41,861 nucleotides of DNA from Bacteroidia bacterium (lineage in GTDB: Bacteria > Bacteroidota > Bacteroidia > UKL13-3). Made by a program: the position numbers and the translations under genes. Location: positions 1 through 41,861 of the forward strand of contig JAGPCK010000024.1 in assembly GCA_018058135.1 (NCBI GenBank), read 5' to 3'. The notes under the pieces are model-generated. The model was not told where the DNA came from. It saw only the letters and a program-made list of their open reading frames with translations, and made no database searches. Shown piece by piece: positions 1 through 8,520 of the stretch (positions are counted from its first letter, which is position 1; each line of letters begins with the position of its first letter).

Positions 1-1008
1 ACCGCTTCAGGAACATTTGTAAGAGCAAAAGATATTGAAGTGAAAAGCGGTAGTTCAGTGACTACCAAAACATTCACAGCAGTTCCTACATCAATTCTAC
101 CTACATTCCTGTATAATCCATATTGTAACAGCAACAACAACTGTAACCACAGCCATCACAACAGTTGCGGCAACAACAATAACAACAATTGCAACGGAGG
201 AAACAATAACAACTGTAACCACAGTCATCACAACAGTTGCAACAGCAATAACAATAACCAGAACAGCAACAACAACAAGAATGTGAACCAGAACGCTACA
301 GTAACCATTACAGATTCTATTATGGGTACAGTGGTAATTGGTAAAAACTCTACAGTTACATTTACAGCCGCTCGTCTTTACATCAAAGATTTAGAGATTA
401 AAGAAGGAGCCACAGTTAAGTTTACCCAGTGTGCCGTAATGCGTGTATGCAACCATGTTAAAATGGCAAAGAACACTAAGTTTAATACCATAAACAGCAC
501 TTTGGTTACAATTTATGTAGAGAAGAAGTTTGATGTTGACGAGGGTTCACATGTAATAGCCAATGCGTATTCACAAGAAGATATCAAAATTGAAGGCAAG
601 TCATCATCACCCACAACCATGCGTGGTTTGTTTATTGGAGATGAAGTAAAAGCAGAAGATTATGTAAACTTCTATTGGAACACCAACACAACATGTGGCA
701 ACAATAACTACAAAGCTGATGAAGAATTCTTAGCTGACGAATCAGGATTGATAGACACTTACTTTGATGCTAATGTTTATCCAAACCCTGCAATCAGTAA
801 CTTCAATGTTAGATTGTTCAGCTCATCTACAGAACCCTTTGTAGTAAATGTTTACGATATGAGCGGCAAGCTGATGGATACCAGAACAGTAACAGAGTCT
901 ATCCTTAACATGGAGATGGGTTCAAGCTACGCACGTGGTATGTACATCATTGTTGTAACTCAAGGTAACAACAGCAAAACAATGAAAATTGTGAAGGCAG
1001 ACAGATAA
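1..1008 (+). CDS. T9SS type A sorting-domain secreted protein, 5'-truncated, Asn/His/Cys-rich
   Basis: The reading frame is open from the first base, and the residues before the GTG at 40 (ASGTFVRAKDIEVKSGSS) look like ordinary protein, so the gene starts outside the window; 335 codons are visible. A low-complexity tract at about 121-300 is dominated by Asn with regularly placed Cys and His, including CNHSHHNSC twice. A region rich in Thr/Val/Lys follows, resembling a beta-solenoid (VTFTAARLYIKDLEIKEGAT). The last ~80 residues match the type A T9SS tail: the NVYPNPA motif, then the VNVYDMSGKLM strand, and a basic end (KIVKADR). Such proteins cross the outer membrane through T9SS and are usually cell-surface anchored or released. 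The adhesive or metal-binding role of the Asn/His/Cys tract is unknown. Domain call confident; function not recognised. Confidence 0.85.
   Translation, partial: TASGTFVRAKDIEVKSGSSVTTKTFTAVPTSILPTFLYNPYCNSNNNCNHSHHNSCGNNNNNNCNGGNNNNCNHSHHNSCNSNNNNQNSNNNKNVNQNATVTITDSIMGTVVIGKNSTVTFTAARLYIKDLEIKEGATVKFTQCAVMRVCNHVKMAKNTKFNTINSTLVTIYVEKKFDVDEGSHVIANAYSQEDIKIEGKSSSPTTMRGLFIGDEVKAEDYVNFYWNTNTTCGNNNYKADEEFLADESGLIDTYFDANVYPNPAISNFNVRLFSSSTEPFVVNVYDMSGKLMDTRTVTESILNMEMGSSYARGMYIIVVTQGNNSKTMKIVKADR
136..240 (+). repeat. Two 33-bp direct repeats encoding an Asn/His/Cys module
   Basis: The stretches 136-168 and 208-240 are identical except for one base (gccatc versus gtcatc), which is synonymous. They are 72 bp (24 codons) apart, so the repeat stays in frame and encodes NNCNHSHHNSC twice. 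Surrounding codons are mostly aac/aat, so slippage or unequal recombination could change the tract length. Confidence 0.85.
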
Positions 1009-1045
1009 CCACCAAACTTTATCCTAAACCGATAAATAAAAACAA

Positions 1046-1079
1046 GGGCGGCTCTTAACAGAGTCGCCTTTTGTTTTTT
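1046..1079 (+). terminator. Rho-independent terminator of the T9SS protein gene
   Basis: Stem ggcggctct (1047-1055), loop taac, arm agagtcgcc (1060-1068) with one G-U pair, then a T-rich run. It lies 38 bp after the stop codon of the upstream gene. Confidence 0.85.
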
Positions 1080-1238
1080 AGAAAAGTTTGATTGTGAATC
1101 GGTGTTTATGGACGCATGTTATTCTGAAGTTACTTTGCTACATGAAGCCCTTCTATGTTATGAAAATTAAACTCAGTTAGAGAATACATTTGACAAAACA
1201 CCTCGCAATAACAACAAGTTTGTAACAGGTCAAAGTGC

Positions 1239-1271
1239 AAAAAAAAACCACTGCAATAAATTACAGCGGTT
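1239..1271 (-). terminator. Terminator after pyrH
   Basis: Read on the minus strand: aaccgctgtaa, loop ttta, ttgcagtggtt with wobble pairs, followed by a run of T (complement of the A run at 1239-1247). It lies just beyond the pyrH stop codon and closes the minus-strand translation operon. Confidence 0.75.
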
Positions 1272-1298
1272 AGTTAATATCTTAGGCGTGAAATCTAT

Positions 1299-2006
1299 TT
1301 AGCTTACAAGCGTTCCGATTGCTTCTCCTTTTACCAGCTTGAGCAGGTTGTCTGTTTTATTCATATCGAAAACAATAATAGGGAGCTTATTCTCCTGGCA
1401 CAATGTAAAGGCAGTCATATCCATCACATTGAGGTTCTTTTCATATACTTCAGTAAATGAAATTTTCTCGTAGCGGGTAGCTGTTTTGTCTTTCTCAGGG
1501 TCAGCAGTATAAATACCATCTACCCGGGTACCTTTCAGCACCACATCGGCTTCAATTTCCACAGCACGCAAAGAGGCTGCGGTATCAGTAGTAAAGTAAG
1601 GGTTACCGGTTCCGGCACCAAAAATTACTACACGTCCTTTTTCCAAGTGACGCATTGCTCTTCTGCGAATAAAAGGTTCACAAATCTGCTCCATTTTAAT
1701 GGCCGATAGCAGTCGTGTTTTAATTTCGTGACGCTCTAATGCGCCTTGCAAAGCCATTGAATTAATCACGGTGGCAAGCATGCCCATGTAATCACCTTGG
1801 GCACGGTCAACCAATCCACCCTGCACGCCTTGTACTCCTCTGAAAATATTTCCACCGCCAATCACAATGGCTAATTCTACTCCCATCCCTACAACAGCTT
1901 TAATGTCGCGGGCATATTGCTCCAGAATTTTCGGATCTATGCCGTAAGGTTGATCACCCATCAGCGACTCACCACTCAATTTCAGCAGGATGCGTTTGTA
2001 TTTCAT
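1299..2006 (-). CDS. pyrH: UMP kinase (uridylate kinase)
   Basis: PyrH phosphorylates UMP to UDP with ATP, in the cytoplasm, in pyrimidine nucleotide synthesis. The 235-residue length is normal for bacterial hexameric UMP kinases. Amino acid kinase-fold motifs are visible: KLSGES at residues 9-14, GGGN at 50-53 followed by IFRG, the [15 protein letters not shown] helix, and the C-terminal half with [11 protein letters not shown] and [14 protein letters not shown]. The ATG start gives the standard N-terminus [13 protein letters not shown]. It is the last gene of the minus-strand series rplM-rpsI-rpsB-tsf-pyrH, but a strong hairpin separates it from tsf, so it may be transcribed at a reduced level or from its own promoter. 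Confidence 0.96.
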   Translation of the reverse strand: MKYKRILLKLSGESLMGDQPYGIDPKILEQYARDIKAVVGMGVELAIVIGGGNIFRGVQGVQGGLVDRAQGDYMGMLATVINSMALQGALERHEIKTRLLSAIKMEQICEPFIRRRAMRHLEKGRVVIFGAGTGNPYFTTDTAASLRAVEIEADVVLKGTRVDGIYTADPEKDKTATRYEKISFTEVYEKNLNVMDMTAFTLCQENKLPIIVFDMNKTDNLLKLVKGEAIGTLVS

Positions 2007-2036
2007 TTCAGGATTGATTTAGTTTAACAAAAGTGC

Positions 2037-2070
2037 AAAAAAAATCCCGACCTCAAAGTCGGGATTTTTA
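2037..2070 (-). terminator. Hairpin terminator between tsf and pyrH
   Basis: Near-perfect stem aaaaatcccgac / gtcgggattttt around the loop ctcaaa, with A and T runs on its two sides, so it could work in both directions. It follows the tsf stop codon and precedes pyrH on the minus strand, so it is expected to end or attenuate the ribosomal protein transcript. Confidence 0.8.
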
Positions 2071-2080
2071 AATATTCAAC

Positions 2081-2914
2081 TTAGCCTAAGGCTACTCTTT
2101 TAAATGCGGTAACGGTGAGGCCTTTTTCAGCGGCATCTAACATTTGCCCAACCGTTTTAGAGCCGTCTTTCACAAACTCCTGATTGAGCAAGGTTGACTC
2201 TTTATAGAATTTACCCAATTTACCCTGAGCAATTTTTTCTAACATAGCTTCAGGTTTACCCTCTGCGCGAGCCTGGTCTTTACCTATTTCAATTTCACGG
2301 GCAATCATAGAAGGATCTACATCGTCTTTATCCAAAGCCAGAGGATTCATGGCGGCAATTTGCATAGCAGCATCTTTACCGGCTACAAGGTTGGCTTCGT
2401 TACGGGCATTATTTAATACCACCAATACACCAATGCGGTTTCCGGCATGGATGTATGGAACTATATTTTCGCCTTGCAGGAAAACGTAGTTCACCACGTC
2501 TATCTTTTCACCTATTTTGCCCACCTGCTCGATGATTTTATCACCAACTGTGGCACCATCCATGCTCAAAGCTTTTAAAGCATCTGCATCGGCACATTTG
2601 TTGGCCAAGGCCAAATCGGTTAACTGATTAGCAAAAGCAACAAAATCCTCATTCTTAGCAACGAAATCGGTTTCACAGCTCAACTGCACAATTACCCCGG
2701 TTTTGAAATCGGCACTTGTTTTGGCAATTACAGCTCCTTCTTTCGCTTCTCTATCGGAGCGATTAGCGGATACCTTTTGTCCTTTTTTACGCAGGTAGTC
2801 AATGGCAGCATCAAAATCTCCATTACTTTCTGTGAGGGCCTTCTTACAGTCCATCATTCCTGCACCTGTCATTTGTCTGAGTTTGTTTACGTCAGAGGCG
2901 GTTATTGTACTCAT
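2081..2914 (-). CDS. tsf: Translation elongation factor Ts
   Basis: EF-Ts exchanges GDP for GTP on EF-Tu in the cytoplasm. The protein of 277 residues begins MSTITASDVNKLRQMTGAGM, with the N-terminal UBA-like domain (residues 1-50, including the MDCKKAL helix), then the conserved TDFVAKN motif at 82-88 that contacts EF-Tu, and the dimerisation core. The ATG at 2914 is chosen; the frame also allows a TTG two codons earlier, which would add only two residues and does not match the usual N-terminus. It lies downstream of rpsB, the conserved bacterial arrangement, with a hairpin in between. Confidence 0.96.
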   Translation of the reverse strand: MSTITASDVNKLRQMTGAGMMDCKKALTESNGDFDAAIDYLRKKGQKVSANRSDREAKEGAVIAKTSADFKTGVIVQLSCETDFVAKNEDFVAFANQLTDLALANKCADADALKALSMDGATVGDKIIEQVGKIGEKIDVVNYVFLQGENIVPYIHAGNRIGVLVVLNNARNEANLVAGKDAAMQIAAMNPLALDKDDVDPSMIAREIEIGKDQARAEGKPEAMLEKIAQGKLGKFYKESTLLNQEFVKDGSKTVGQMLDAAEKGLTVTAFKRVALG

Positions 2915-2940
2915 ATTCAAAATTGATTTTTATTACTTAA

Positions 2941-2976
2941 AAAAAAGGTTTAACCGTGGAGCAGTTAAACCTTTTT
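2941..2976 (-). terminator. Hairpin between rpsB and tsf (attenuator or partial terminator)
   Basis: Stem aaaaggtttaac (2943-2954) / gttaaacctttt (2964-2975) with A and T runs on its flanks, in the rpsB-tsf gap. On the minus strand it has terminator form, and may lower tsf transcription relative to rpsB or act as an mRNA processing site. Confidence 0.6.
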
Positions 2977-3012
2977 ATATACTTTGCAACTTAGTGTTGC
3001 GATTGTTATAAT

Positions 3013-3771
3013 TTATGCTTCTGCTTCTTCTTTTTCAGCGCGGGCTTTTGTCTCACCTTCTTTTTCCACTTCATCTTTCTCACGCTTACGCTCGCTCAGT
3101 CCTTCAGCAATCATATCAGTAATGTGCTTGGTGATAAGAGCAATAGATTTTGCAGCATCATCGTTTGCAGGAATAGCGTAGTCAACTAAAGTAGGATCAG
3201 AGTTAGTATCTACAATAGCAAAAGTAGGGATATTCAAACGTTGAGCTTCTGCTACTGCAATGTGTTCACGTTTAATGTCAACGATAAACAAAGCAGCAGG
3301 AAGACGGTTTAAATCAGCAATACCTCCGAACAAACGCTGTAATTTGATTTTCTCACGGTCAAACATCAAACGTTCTTTCTTCGAGATATTGGCATAAGTA
3401 CCATCTGAAGCAAGTTTGTCAATGTTTTGCATTTTCTTAATTGACTTACGTACAGTTGCGAAGTTGGTTAACATACCACCTAACCAGCGCTCAGTAACGA
3501 AAGGCATATTTACACGTTGAGCTTCAGCAGCAACCAGTTCTTTAGCTTGTTTTTTGGTAGCTACGAAAAGGATTTTACGACCTGACTTAACAATATTTTT
3601 TAGCGAGTTGGCTGCTTCATCAAGCTTAACGGTTGTTTTATTCAAATCAATGATGTGAATACCGTTTTTCTCCATGAAAATGTAGGGAGCCATTTTTGGG
3701 TTCCACTTACGGGTAAGGTGACCGAAGTGTACTCCGGCATCCAGTAATTGTTCTGTTGTGATATTTGACAT
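3013..3771 (-). CDS. rpsB: 30S ribosomal protein S2
   Basis: S2 is a late-assembling protein of the small ribosomal subunit. The 252-residue product has the family landmarks: [20 protein letters not shown] at the N-terminus, [32 protein letters not shown], and the C-terminal [26 protein letters not shown] block. The C-terminal tail (about residues 226-252) is highly charged with Lys/Glu repeats, as in other Bacteroidota. The gene starts 13 bp after the rpsI stop codon and is part of the rplM-rpsI-rpsB-tsf operon. Confidence 0.97.
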   Translation of the reverse strand: MSNITTEQLLDAGVHFGHLTRKWNPKMAPYIFMEKNGIHIIDLNKTTVKLDEAANSLKNIVKSGRKILFVATKKQAKELVAAEAQRVNMPFVTERWLGGMLTNFATVRKSIKKMQNIDKLASDGTYANISKKERLMFDREKIKLQRLFGGIADLNRLPAALFIVDIKREHIAVAEAQRLNIPTFAIVDTNSDPTLVDYAIPANDDAAKSIALITKHITDMIAEGLSERKREKDEVEKEGETKARAEKEEAEA

Positions 3772-3784
3772 CCTTGTGAAACTA

Positions 3785-4171
3785 TTAACGTTTTACGAAT
3801 TGGAAACGCTTACGTGCTTTCTTCTGACCAGGTTTTTTACGTTCTACCATACGAGGGTCACGGGTAAGCAGGTCTTCAGTTTTCAATAATGGTTTGTATT
3901 CAGCATTGATTTCAACCAATGAGCGGGCAATAGCCAGTTTAATAGCATCTGCCTGACCGGTTACACCACCACCGTCAACATTGATTTTAATATCATATTG
4001 ACCTTGGGTGCTGGTTAAAACAAAAGGTTTTTCCAGACGAGCCTGCAAAGTAAGGGTAGGGAAATACTCTTTGTAATCTTTGCCGTTTACAATAAACTGT
4101 CCGCTTCCGGCAGTCATGTAAATACGAGCTACAGCTGTTTTTCTACGTCCGATATTATTCGTCACTTCCAT
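3785..4171 (-). CDS. rpsI: 30S ribosomal protein S9
   Basis: S9 contacts P-site tRNA with its basic C-terminal tail. The 128-residue product shows [19 protein letters not shown] at the N-terminus, [24 protein letters not shown] glycine-rich segment in the middle, and the diagnostic [21 protein letters not shown]...KR end. It begins three bases after the rplM stop codon, the near-universal rplM-rpsI pairing, so the two are certainly co-transcribed. Confidence 0.97.
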   Translation of the reverse strand: MEVTNNIGRRKTAVARIYMTAGSGQFIVNGKDYKEYFPTLTLQARLEKPFVLTSTQGQYDIKINVDGGGVTGQADAIKLAIARSLVEINAEYKPLLKTEDLLTRDPRMVERKKPGQKKARKRFQFVKR

Positions 4172-4174
4172 CGC

Positions 4175-4618
4175 TTAGAATTTTAAAAGTTGAGGTTGTT
4201 GTGCCGCATGAGGATGGTTGGGTCCTGCATAAACAAACAGATTGCCGAAAATCTGCTCGCCCAGTCGGTTTCTGGGTAACATGCCTTTTACAGCTTTTTC
4301 TACCACATAGGTAGGTCTGCGTGCTAACAGGTTTTTGGCTGATTCAAAACGCTGACCGCCTGGGAAACCGGAGTAAAATACATACTCTTTTGTTTCCAGC
4401 TTTTTACCCGTAAAACGGATTTTTTCAGCATTAATCACAATCACGTTATCACCGCAATCCACATGGGGGGTGAAACCCGGCTTGTGTTTACCGCGTAAAA
4501 TGTTAGCCAATTTACTGGCAAACCGGCCTAAGGTTTGTCCTTCGGCATCTACCACTAACCACTTCTTATCGACAGTGGTTTTGTTGGCTGAAATTGTTTT
4601 GTAACTTAAAGTATCCAC
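4175..4618 (-). CDS. rplM: 50S ribosomal protein L13
   Basis: L13 is an early-assembling large-subunit protein. The 147-residue product shows the family blocks [52 protein letters not shown], and [20 protein letters not shown]. The start is a GTG at 4618 giving [16 protein letters not shown], the N-terminus typical of Bacteroidota L13; the next ATG would delete conserved sequence. First gene of the operon; a well-formed Bacteroidota promoter lies about 27-57 bases upstream, so the 5' leader is short and leaves little room for a leader-based autoregulatory structure. Confidence 0.96.
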   Translation of the reverse strand: MDTLSYKTISANKTTVDKKWLVVDAEGQTLGRFASKLANILRGKHKPGFTPHVDCGDNVIVINAEKIRFTGKKLETKEYVFYSGFPGGQRFESAKNLLARRPTYVVEKAVKGMLPRNRLGEQIFGNLFVYAGPNHPHAAQQPQLLKF

Positions 4619-4926
4619 AACAAACGTCTTAAATTTTGGGACGGCAAAGATATGGGTAAAATTTGAATAAGCAAACCTCTGAGCTTTTTTCCTGTAACAA
4701 TATCAGAGCATAATTGCCGATATTTTGTAAATCTCAGAAAAACAGTGATTTGTATTTACTCCCCCAGCTTCCCGTTTGCACAAATAAAGGTAAAAAGCTT
4801 GTGTTTTCAACCTAATTATTTACGGATGTGTGATTTTCCTATTAGTATCGCCTGGTATGCTTCTGAAACAAGGTGTTACACCAAAAGGCGTTGAGCAGAC
4901 TCAAAGTGTTGTTTTCTGCCGGTTTA
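4619..4926. other. 308-bp intergenic region between rplM and the DUF3109 gene
   Basis: The end next to rplM carries its promoter (4645-4675). The rest, which lies downstream of the DUF3109 gene on the minus strand, is AT-rich and shows no convincing gene, tRNA or strong terminator. Confidence 0.6.
4645..4675 (-). promoter_or_regulatory. Promoter of the rplM-rpsI-rpsB-tsf operon
   Basis: On the minus strand a -33 TTTG (4675-4672) is followed after 19 bases by TATCTTTG (4652-4645), an exact match to the Bacteroidota -7 consensus TAnnTTTG with canonical spacing. Expected transcription start near 4638, about 20 bases before the GTG of rplM. Confidence 0.7.
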
Positions 4927-5520
4927 CTAAAACTCTCCCGCCTTCTTTTGAATATAATATGCTTCAGCAATTTCTTCCAAATCGGCATACCACTTCTTCC
5001 CGAATTTACGCACCAGAGCTTCTTTTAAAAATTGATAGACAGGCACCTGATGTTGGTCGCCCAATTTACAGGCCGGCTTACAAATGTTCCATTTATGGTA
5101 ATTCAGCCCCTCGTATTCACCTACTTTTTTAACACGAATGGGATATAAATGGCAGGATATAGGTTTGCGGAACGTAGTTTTTCCGGCTTTCCAGGCTTTT
5201 TCTATACCACAGCCCAACACTCCGTTTTCTTCACGTACCGCAAAATTACATTCTCCGGTGGGCAGGCAGGTGGTAAGTTTTTCTCCATCCCGTTTATCCG
5301 TTTCGTATACGCCTTTTTTGCGAATAGCTTTTGCACCCGCTTCTGTTAAAAAGGGTTCAATAGCATCGAACTCGTTTTCAAGCAAAGTAATTTCTTGCTC
5401 TGTAACCGGAGCGCCTGAATCACCCTCAATGCAGCAGGCACCTTTACATTTATCTAAATCGCAGATAAAGTTTTTTTCAAGCAGGTCTTCCGAAATAATC
5501 GCTGGTTCATGCAAAATCAT
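4927..5520 (-). CDS. DUF3109 family cysteine-cluster protein
   Basis: The 197-residue protein matches the DUF3109 family that is nearly universal in Bacteroidota, of unknown function. Its N-terminus MILHEPAIISEDLLEKNF leads into CDLDKCKGACC (Cys at 20, 25, 29 and 30), like the YkgJ-type metal-chelating cysteine cluster; further cysteines (TTCLPTGEC, LGCG, ISCHLYP, NICKPAC) probably complete a Zn or Fe site. No signal peptide or membrane segment is seen, so it should be cytoplasmic. It stands alone, divergent from purM with about 137 bp between. Family assignment firm; biochemical role unknown. Confidence 0.88.
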   Translation of the reverse strand: MILHEPAIISEDLLEKNFICDLDKCKGACCIEGDSGAPVTEQEITLLENEFDAIEPFLTEAGAKAIRKKGVYETDKRDGEKLTTCLPTGECNFAVREENGVLGCGIEKAWKAGKTTFRKPISCHLYPIRVKKVGEYEGLNYHKWNICKPACKLGDQHQVPVYQFLKEALVRKFGKKWYADLEEIAEAYYIQKKAGEF

Positions 5521-5619
5521 GCTGCGAAGATAATCTTCACTGAGGTAATGTTGAATTTTAATGTTGAAATGGTAATCACAGGCTTATTATATACAGATAA
5601 CTTTCATGAATTTATGTCT

Positions 5620-5651
5620 TTTCAACGGGCAACTAAAATTTACTACTTTTG
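5620..5651 (+). promoter_or_regulatory. Promoter of purM
   Basis: TACTTTTG at 5644-5651 fits the TAnnTTTG -7 element, with a near-match -33 box TTTC at 5620-5623, 20 bases upstream. The purM ATG is only 6 bases after the -7 element, so the transcript is probably leaderless. Confidence 0.55.
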
Positions 5652-5657
5652 CAGCAC

Positions 5658-6821
5658 ATGGATCGTTATGCCAAAAGAGGAGTGTCGTCTCAGAAAGAAG
5701 ATGTACACCATGCAATCAAGAACATTGACAAAGGCCTGTTTCCCAAAGCCTTTTGTAAAATAGTACCGGATTATTTATCAGGTAGCGAAGAGCATGCTAT
5801 AGTAATGCATGCTGATGGTGCCGGAACAAAATCATCATTGGCTTACCTCTATTGGAAAGAAACGGGTGACATGAGTGTATGGAAAGGCATTGCGCAGGAT
5901 GCTATTGTGATGAACACAGATGACTTGTTATGTGTGGGTGCCACGCAGAACATTTTGCTTTCGTCAACCATTGGTCGAAACAAAAATTTAATTCCGGGTG
6001 AAGTAATCTCGGCCATCATTAATGGCACAGAAGAGTTTCTCGAAAAAATGCGGAGTTATGGGATGGACATACGGTCTACCGGTGGTGAAACTGCCGATGT
6101 GGGAGATTTGGTTCGTACCATAATTGTGGACAGTACGGTTACAGCCCGAATAAAAAGAAGTGACGTAATCAGCAACCACACCATTCAATCAGGAGATGTA
6201 ATTGTAGGTTTGGTCTCCTACGGACAGGCCGAATATGAAGATAGCTACAACGGAGGTATGGGGAGCAACGGTTTAACCAGTGCCCGTCATGATGCATTGA
6301 AACATGATTATGCCAAAAAGTATCCGGAAAGTTTTGATGCTTTGGTGCCTGATGACTTGGTTTACAGCGGTTCCCTTTCATTAACTGACAAGTGGAAAGA
6401 CGCCCCGGTAAATGTTGGTCAGCTTATCCTTTCACCAACACGCACCTATGCCCCGGTTATTAATAAAATTTTGCAGGAATACCGCTCACAAATTCATGGC
6501 ATGGTGCATTGCAGCGGTGGTGGGCAAACCAAGGTGCTGCATTTTACGGGTGATAATGTACACATTATTAAAGACAACTTGTTTCCCGTGCCGTATTTGT
6601 TTGACATGATTCAGCAACAATCAGGAACTGAGTGGAGGGAAATGTACCGCACATTTAATATGGGTCACCGAATGGAACTATACGTGCCATCAACCATAGC
6701 CAACGATTTGATTGCCATCAGTCAAAATTTTGGGGTTGAAGCTCAGGTGGTGGGTTACGTGGAACCAGCAAACAAAAAGCAACTCACTATCCATTCTCCG
6801 GAAGGAGTATTGACATACTAG
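5658..6821 (+). CDS. purM: Phosphoribosylformylglycinamidine cyclo-ligase (AIR synthase)
   Basis: PurM closes the imidazole ring of FGAM with ATP to give AIR in de novo purine synthesis, in the cytoplasm. The 387-residue product carries the PurM/AIRS fold: HADGAGTKSS at 51-60, WKGIAQDAIVMNTDDLLCVGA (split N-terminal nucleotide-binding region), STGGETADVGDLVRTIIVDST, and the C-terminal SPTRTYAPVI, HCSGGGQTKVLHF and FNMGHRMELYVP segments. It is the longer Bacteroidota-type PurM (about 390 residues versus 345 in E. coli). The ATG at 5658 (MDRYAKRGVS) is preferred over a TTG nine bases upstream because that TTG overlaps the -7 promoter element. Confidence 0.94.
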   Translation: MDRYAKRGVSSQKEDVHHAIKNIDKGLFPKAFCKIVPDYLSGSEEHAIVMHADGAGTKSSLAYLYWKETGDMSVWKGIAQDAIVMNTDDLLCVGATQNILLSSTIGRNKNLIPGEVISAIINGTEEFLEKMRSYGMDIRSTGGETADVGDLVRTIIVDSTVTARIKRSDVISNHTIQSGDVIVGLVSYGQAEYEDSYNGGMGSNGLTSARHDALKHDYAKKYPESFDALVPDDLVYSGSLSLTDKWKDAPVNVGQLILSPTRTYAPVINKILQEYRSQIHGMVHCSGGGQTKVLHFTGDNVHIIKDNLFPVPYLFDMIQQQSGTEWREMYRTFNMGHRMELYVPSTIANDLIAISQNFGVEAQVVGYVEPANKKQLTIHSPEGVLTY

Positions 6822-7005
6822 CTTGCGGAGGGGCTATCAACCATCGCGTTGGTTAGTGCGCACTTTCAGGGCTATGGGTTTTTTATTTTTCTTGTTGTTA
6901 AAATAGCCTTGCATCATACTGAGTGCAGCTGAGTGCCAAATCATTTCAGTTACCACTTTTATGTGATAAGGTGATTTAACCGTAACCGATTACCTTTGCG
7001 GGTGA
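6822..7005. other. Intergenic region purM-cysC
   Basis: A weak hairpin (aacca/ttggtt, around 6838-6854), a 10-bp palindrome agtgcgcact at 6855-6864 and a T-rich stretch near 6880 are present, but no clean terminator stem joins the T run. A -7-like element precedes cysC at the right end. Confidence 0.4.
6991..6998 (+). promoter_or_regulatory. -7 element before cysC
   Basis: TACCTTTG fits TAnnTTTG and lies 7 bases before the cysC ATG. No good -33 TTTG is seen at the right spacing, so the promoter may be weak or depend on an activator or another sigma factor. It would drive the sulfate activation genes and perhaps the whole surface-glycan block. Confidence 0.4.
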
Positions 7006-7602
7006 ATGAATCTGAATGTACATCATCATACCCAAAGTATCAACGTAAAACAACGGGAGCAGCTCAACGGCCATCGAAGTTTATGCGTTTGGTTCACAGG
7101 TCTTTCCGGATCAGGTAAATCTACTTTGGCCAATGCGGTAATGCAGGAATTACATAGTCGGCATGTTCACACATACCTGTTGGACGGAGACAATACCCGT
7201 TTAGGCCTCAACAAAGATTTAGGATTTTCAGATTTTGACCGGGTGGAGAATATTCGCAGAGTTGGTGAGGTGTGCAAGCTAATGACTGATGCAGGTTTGG
7301 TGGTGCTCACTGCTTTCATTTCGCCTTTTCAAAGTGACCGTGAGCTGGTACGTGAATCCATTGGTTCAGATAAATTTGTTGAGGTTTATGTGGAGTGTAG
7401 TTTAGAAACTTGTGAAGCACGTGACCCTAAAGGACTTTACAAAAAAGTACGGGCAGGTGAAATCTCCAAGTTTACAGGGATTGATTCCCCTTACGAGTCT
7501 CCGTTTAACCCTCAATTGACTATATTAACAGAAAATAATAACCTTGAAGATAGCGTAAAACAAGTTATTGATTACATTTCACCTTTGTTGAAACTAGATT
7601 AA
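7006..7602 (+). CDS. cysC: Adenylylsulfate (APS) kinase
   Basis: CysC phosphorylates APS at the 3'-hydroxyl to make PAPS, the universal sulfuryl donor. The 198-residue protein has the P-loop GLSGSGKST at 32-40, DGDN at 60-63 and the DLGFS..DR.EN.RR region that binds APS, FISPF at 104-108 and [20 protein letters not shown], all diagnostic of stand-alone APS kinases. It is followed after three bases by cysD and then cysN, so ATP sulfurylase and APS kinase are co-expressed. No PAPS or APS reductase and no sulfite reductase lie in the window, and the genes downstream encode sulfotransferases, so the product is probably used for sulfation rather than cysteine synthesis (inference). Confidence 0.95.
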   Translation: MNLNVHHHTQSINVKQREQLNGHRSLCVWFTGLSGSGKSTLANAVMQELHSRHVHTYLLDGDNTRLGLNKDLGFSDFDRVENIRRVGEVCKLMTDAGLVVLTAFISPFQSDRELVRESIGSDKFVEVYVECSLETCEARDPKGLYKKVRAGEISKFTGIDSPYESPFNPQLTILTENNNLEDSVKQVIDYISPLLKLD

Positions 7603-7605
7603 CGC

Positions 7606-8508
7606 ATGGGATACCAGATTAACTACCTGAAACAACTCGAATATGAATCCATTCATATTTTACGTGAAGTGGCTGCGCAGTTCGAAAGGCCGGCTTTGTT
7701 ATTCTCCGGAGGAAAAGATTCTATTCTTACTTCCTACTTAGCTAAAAAAGCTTTTTATCCTGCACCTGTACCTTTTCCATTAGTTCACATTGATACAGGC
7801 CACAATTTTCAGGAAACGTTAGATTTCAGAGATGAGTGGGTAAAGCAATTGGGGGCTCAGTTAATCGTAGGTTCCGTGCAGGATAGTATAGATAAGGGCA
7901 AAGTACAGGAGGAAAAAGGATACAATGCCAGTCGTAATGTGCTGCAAACCGTAACTCTGCTTGATACATTAGAAAAGCATAAATTTGATGCAGCTATAGG
8001 TGGAGGCAGACGAGACGAAGAAAAAGCACGTGCCAAAGAAAGGATATTTTCTCACCGTGATGAGTTTGGGCAGTGGGATCCCAAAAATCAACGTCCTGAA
8101 CTGTGGAATATCTATAACGGACGTAAGCAATACGGAGAACACTTCAGGGTATTTCCTATAAGCAACTGGACAGAAATGGATGTATGGAATTACATCCGAA
8201 TGGAAAATATCCCTCTGCCCTCCATTTATTTCACACACAAACGACTTTGTTTACAGCGAGACGGAGTGATTTTGGCGTATGCAGATTTTATGCCACTGAA
8301 GCCCGGGGAACAAGCTGTTGAGATGCAAGTGCGTTTCCGAACTATTGGGGATATTTCCTGCACTGGAGCTGTAGTATCTGATGCGTCTAATCTGGATGAA
8401 GTAATAGATGAGATTACCGTTTCAAAATTTACAGAGCGGGGTACTCGCTTTGATGACAAACGCAGTGATACTGCTATGGAAGACAGAAAAAAAGCGGGCT
8501 ATTTTTAA
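7606..8508 (+). CDS. cysD: Sulfate adenylyltransferase subunit 2 (ATP sulfurylase small subunit)
   Basis: CysD with CysN makes APS from ATP and sulfate. The 300-residue protein is an adenine nucleotide alpha-hydrolase with the PP-loop SGGKDS at residues 34-39, then HIDTGHNFQETLDFRD, the GGGRRDEEKARAKERIFS loop, the FRVFPISNWTEMDVWNYI block and the C-terminal region RGTRFDDKRSD, all typical of CysD. Length matches the family (about 300). It sits between cysC and cysN with gaps of 3 and 12 bases. Confidence 0.96.
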   Translation: MGYQINYLKQLEYESIHILREVAAQFERPALLFSGGKDSILTSYLAKKAFYPAPVPFPLVHIDTGHNFQETLDFRDEWVKQLGAQLIVGSVQDSIDKGKVQEEKGYNASRNVLQTVTLLDTLEKHKFDAAIGGGRRDEEKARAKERIFSHRDEFGQWDPKNQRPELWNIYNGRKQYGEHFRVFPISNWTEMDVWNYIRMENIPLPSIYFTHKRLCLQRDGVILAYADFMPLKPGEQAVEMQVRFRTIGDISCTGAVVSDASNLDEVIDEITVSKFTERGTRFDDKRSDTAMEDRKKAGYF

Positions 8509-8520
8509 CAGAGCAACTAC

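Noticed and set aside
136..300. Possible CRISPR array
   Set aside because: Repeats are in frame in a protein gene, only two copies, no spacer pattern and no cas genes.
5138..5533. 131-codon plus-strand frame over the DUF3109 gene
   Set aside because: Complement of a well-supported DUF3109 gene; composition is low-complexity and no domain is seen.
6855..6864. 10-bp palindrome agtgcgcact after purM
   Set aside because: Too short to be a terminator stem and without a T run next to it; could be a protein site, but nothing else supports that.
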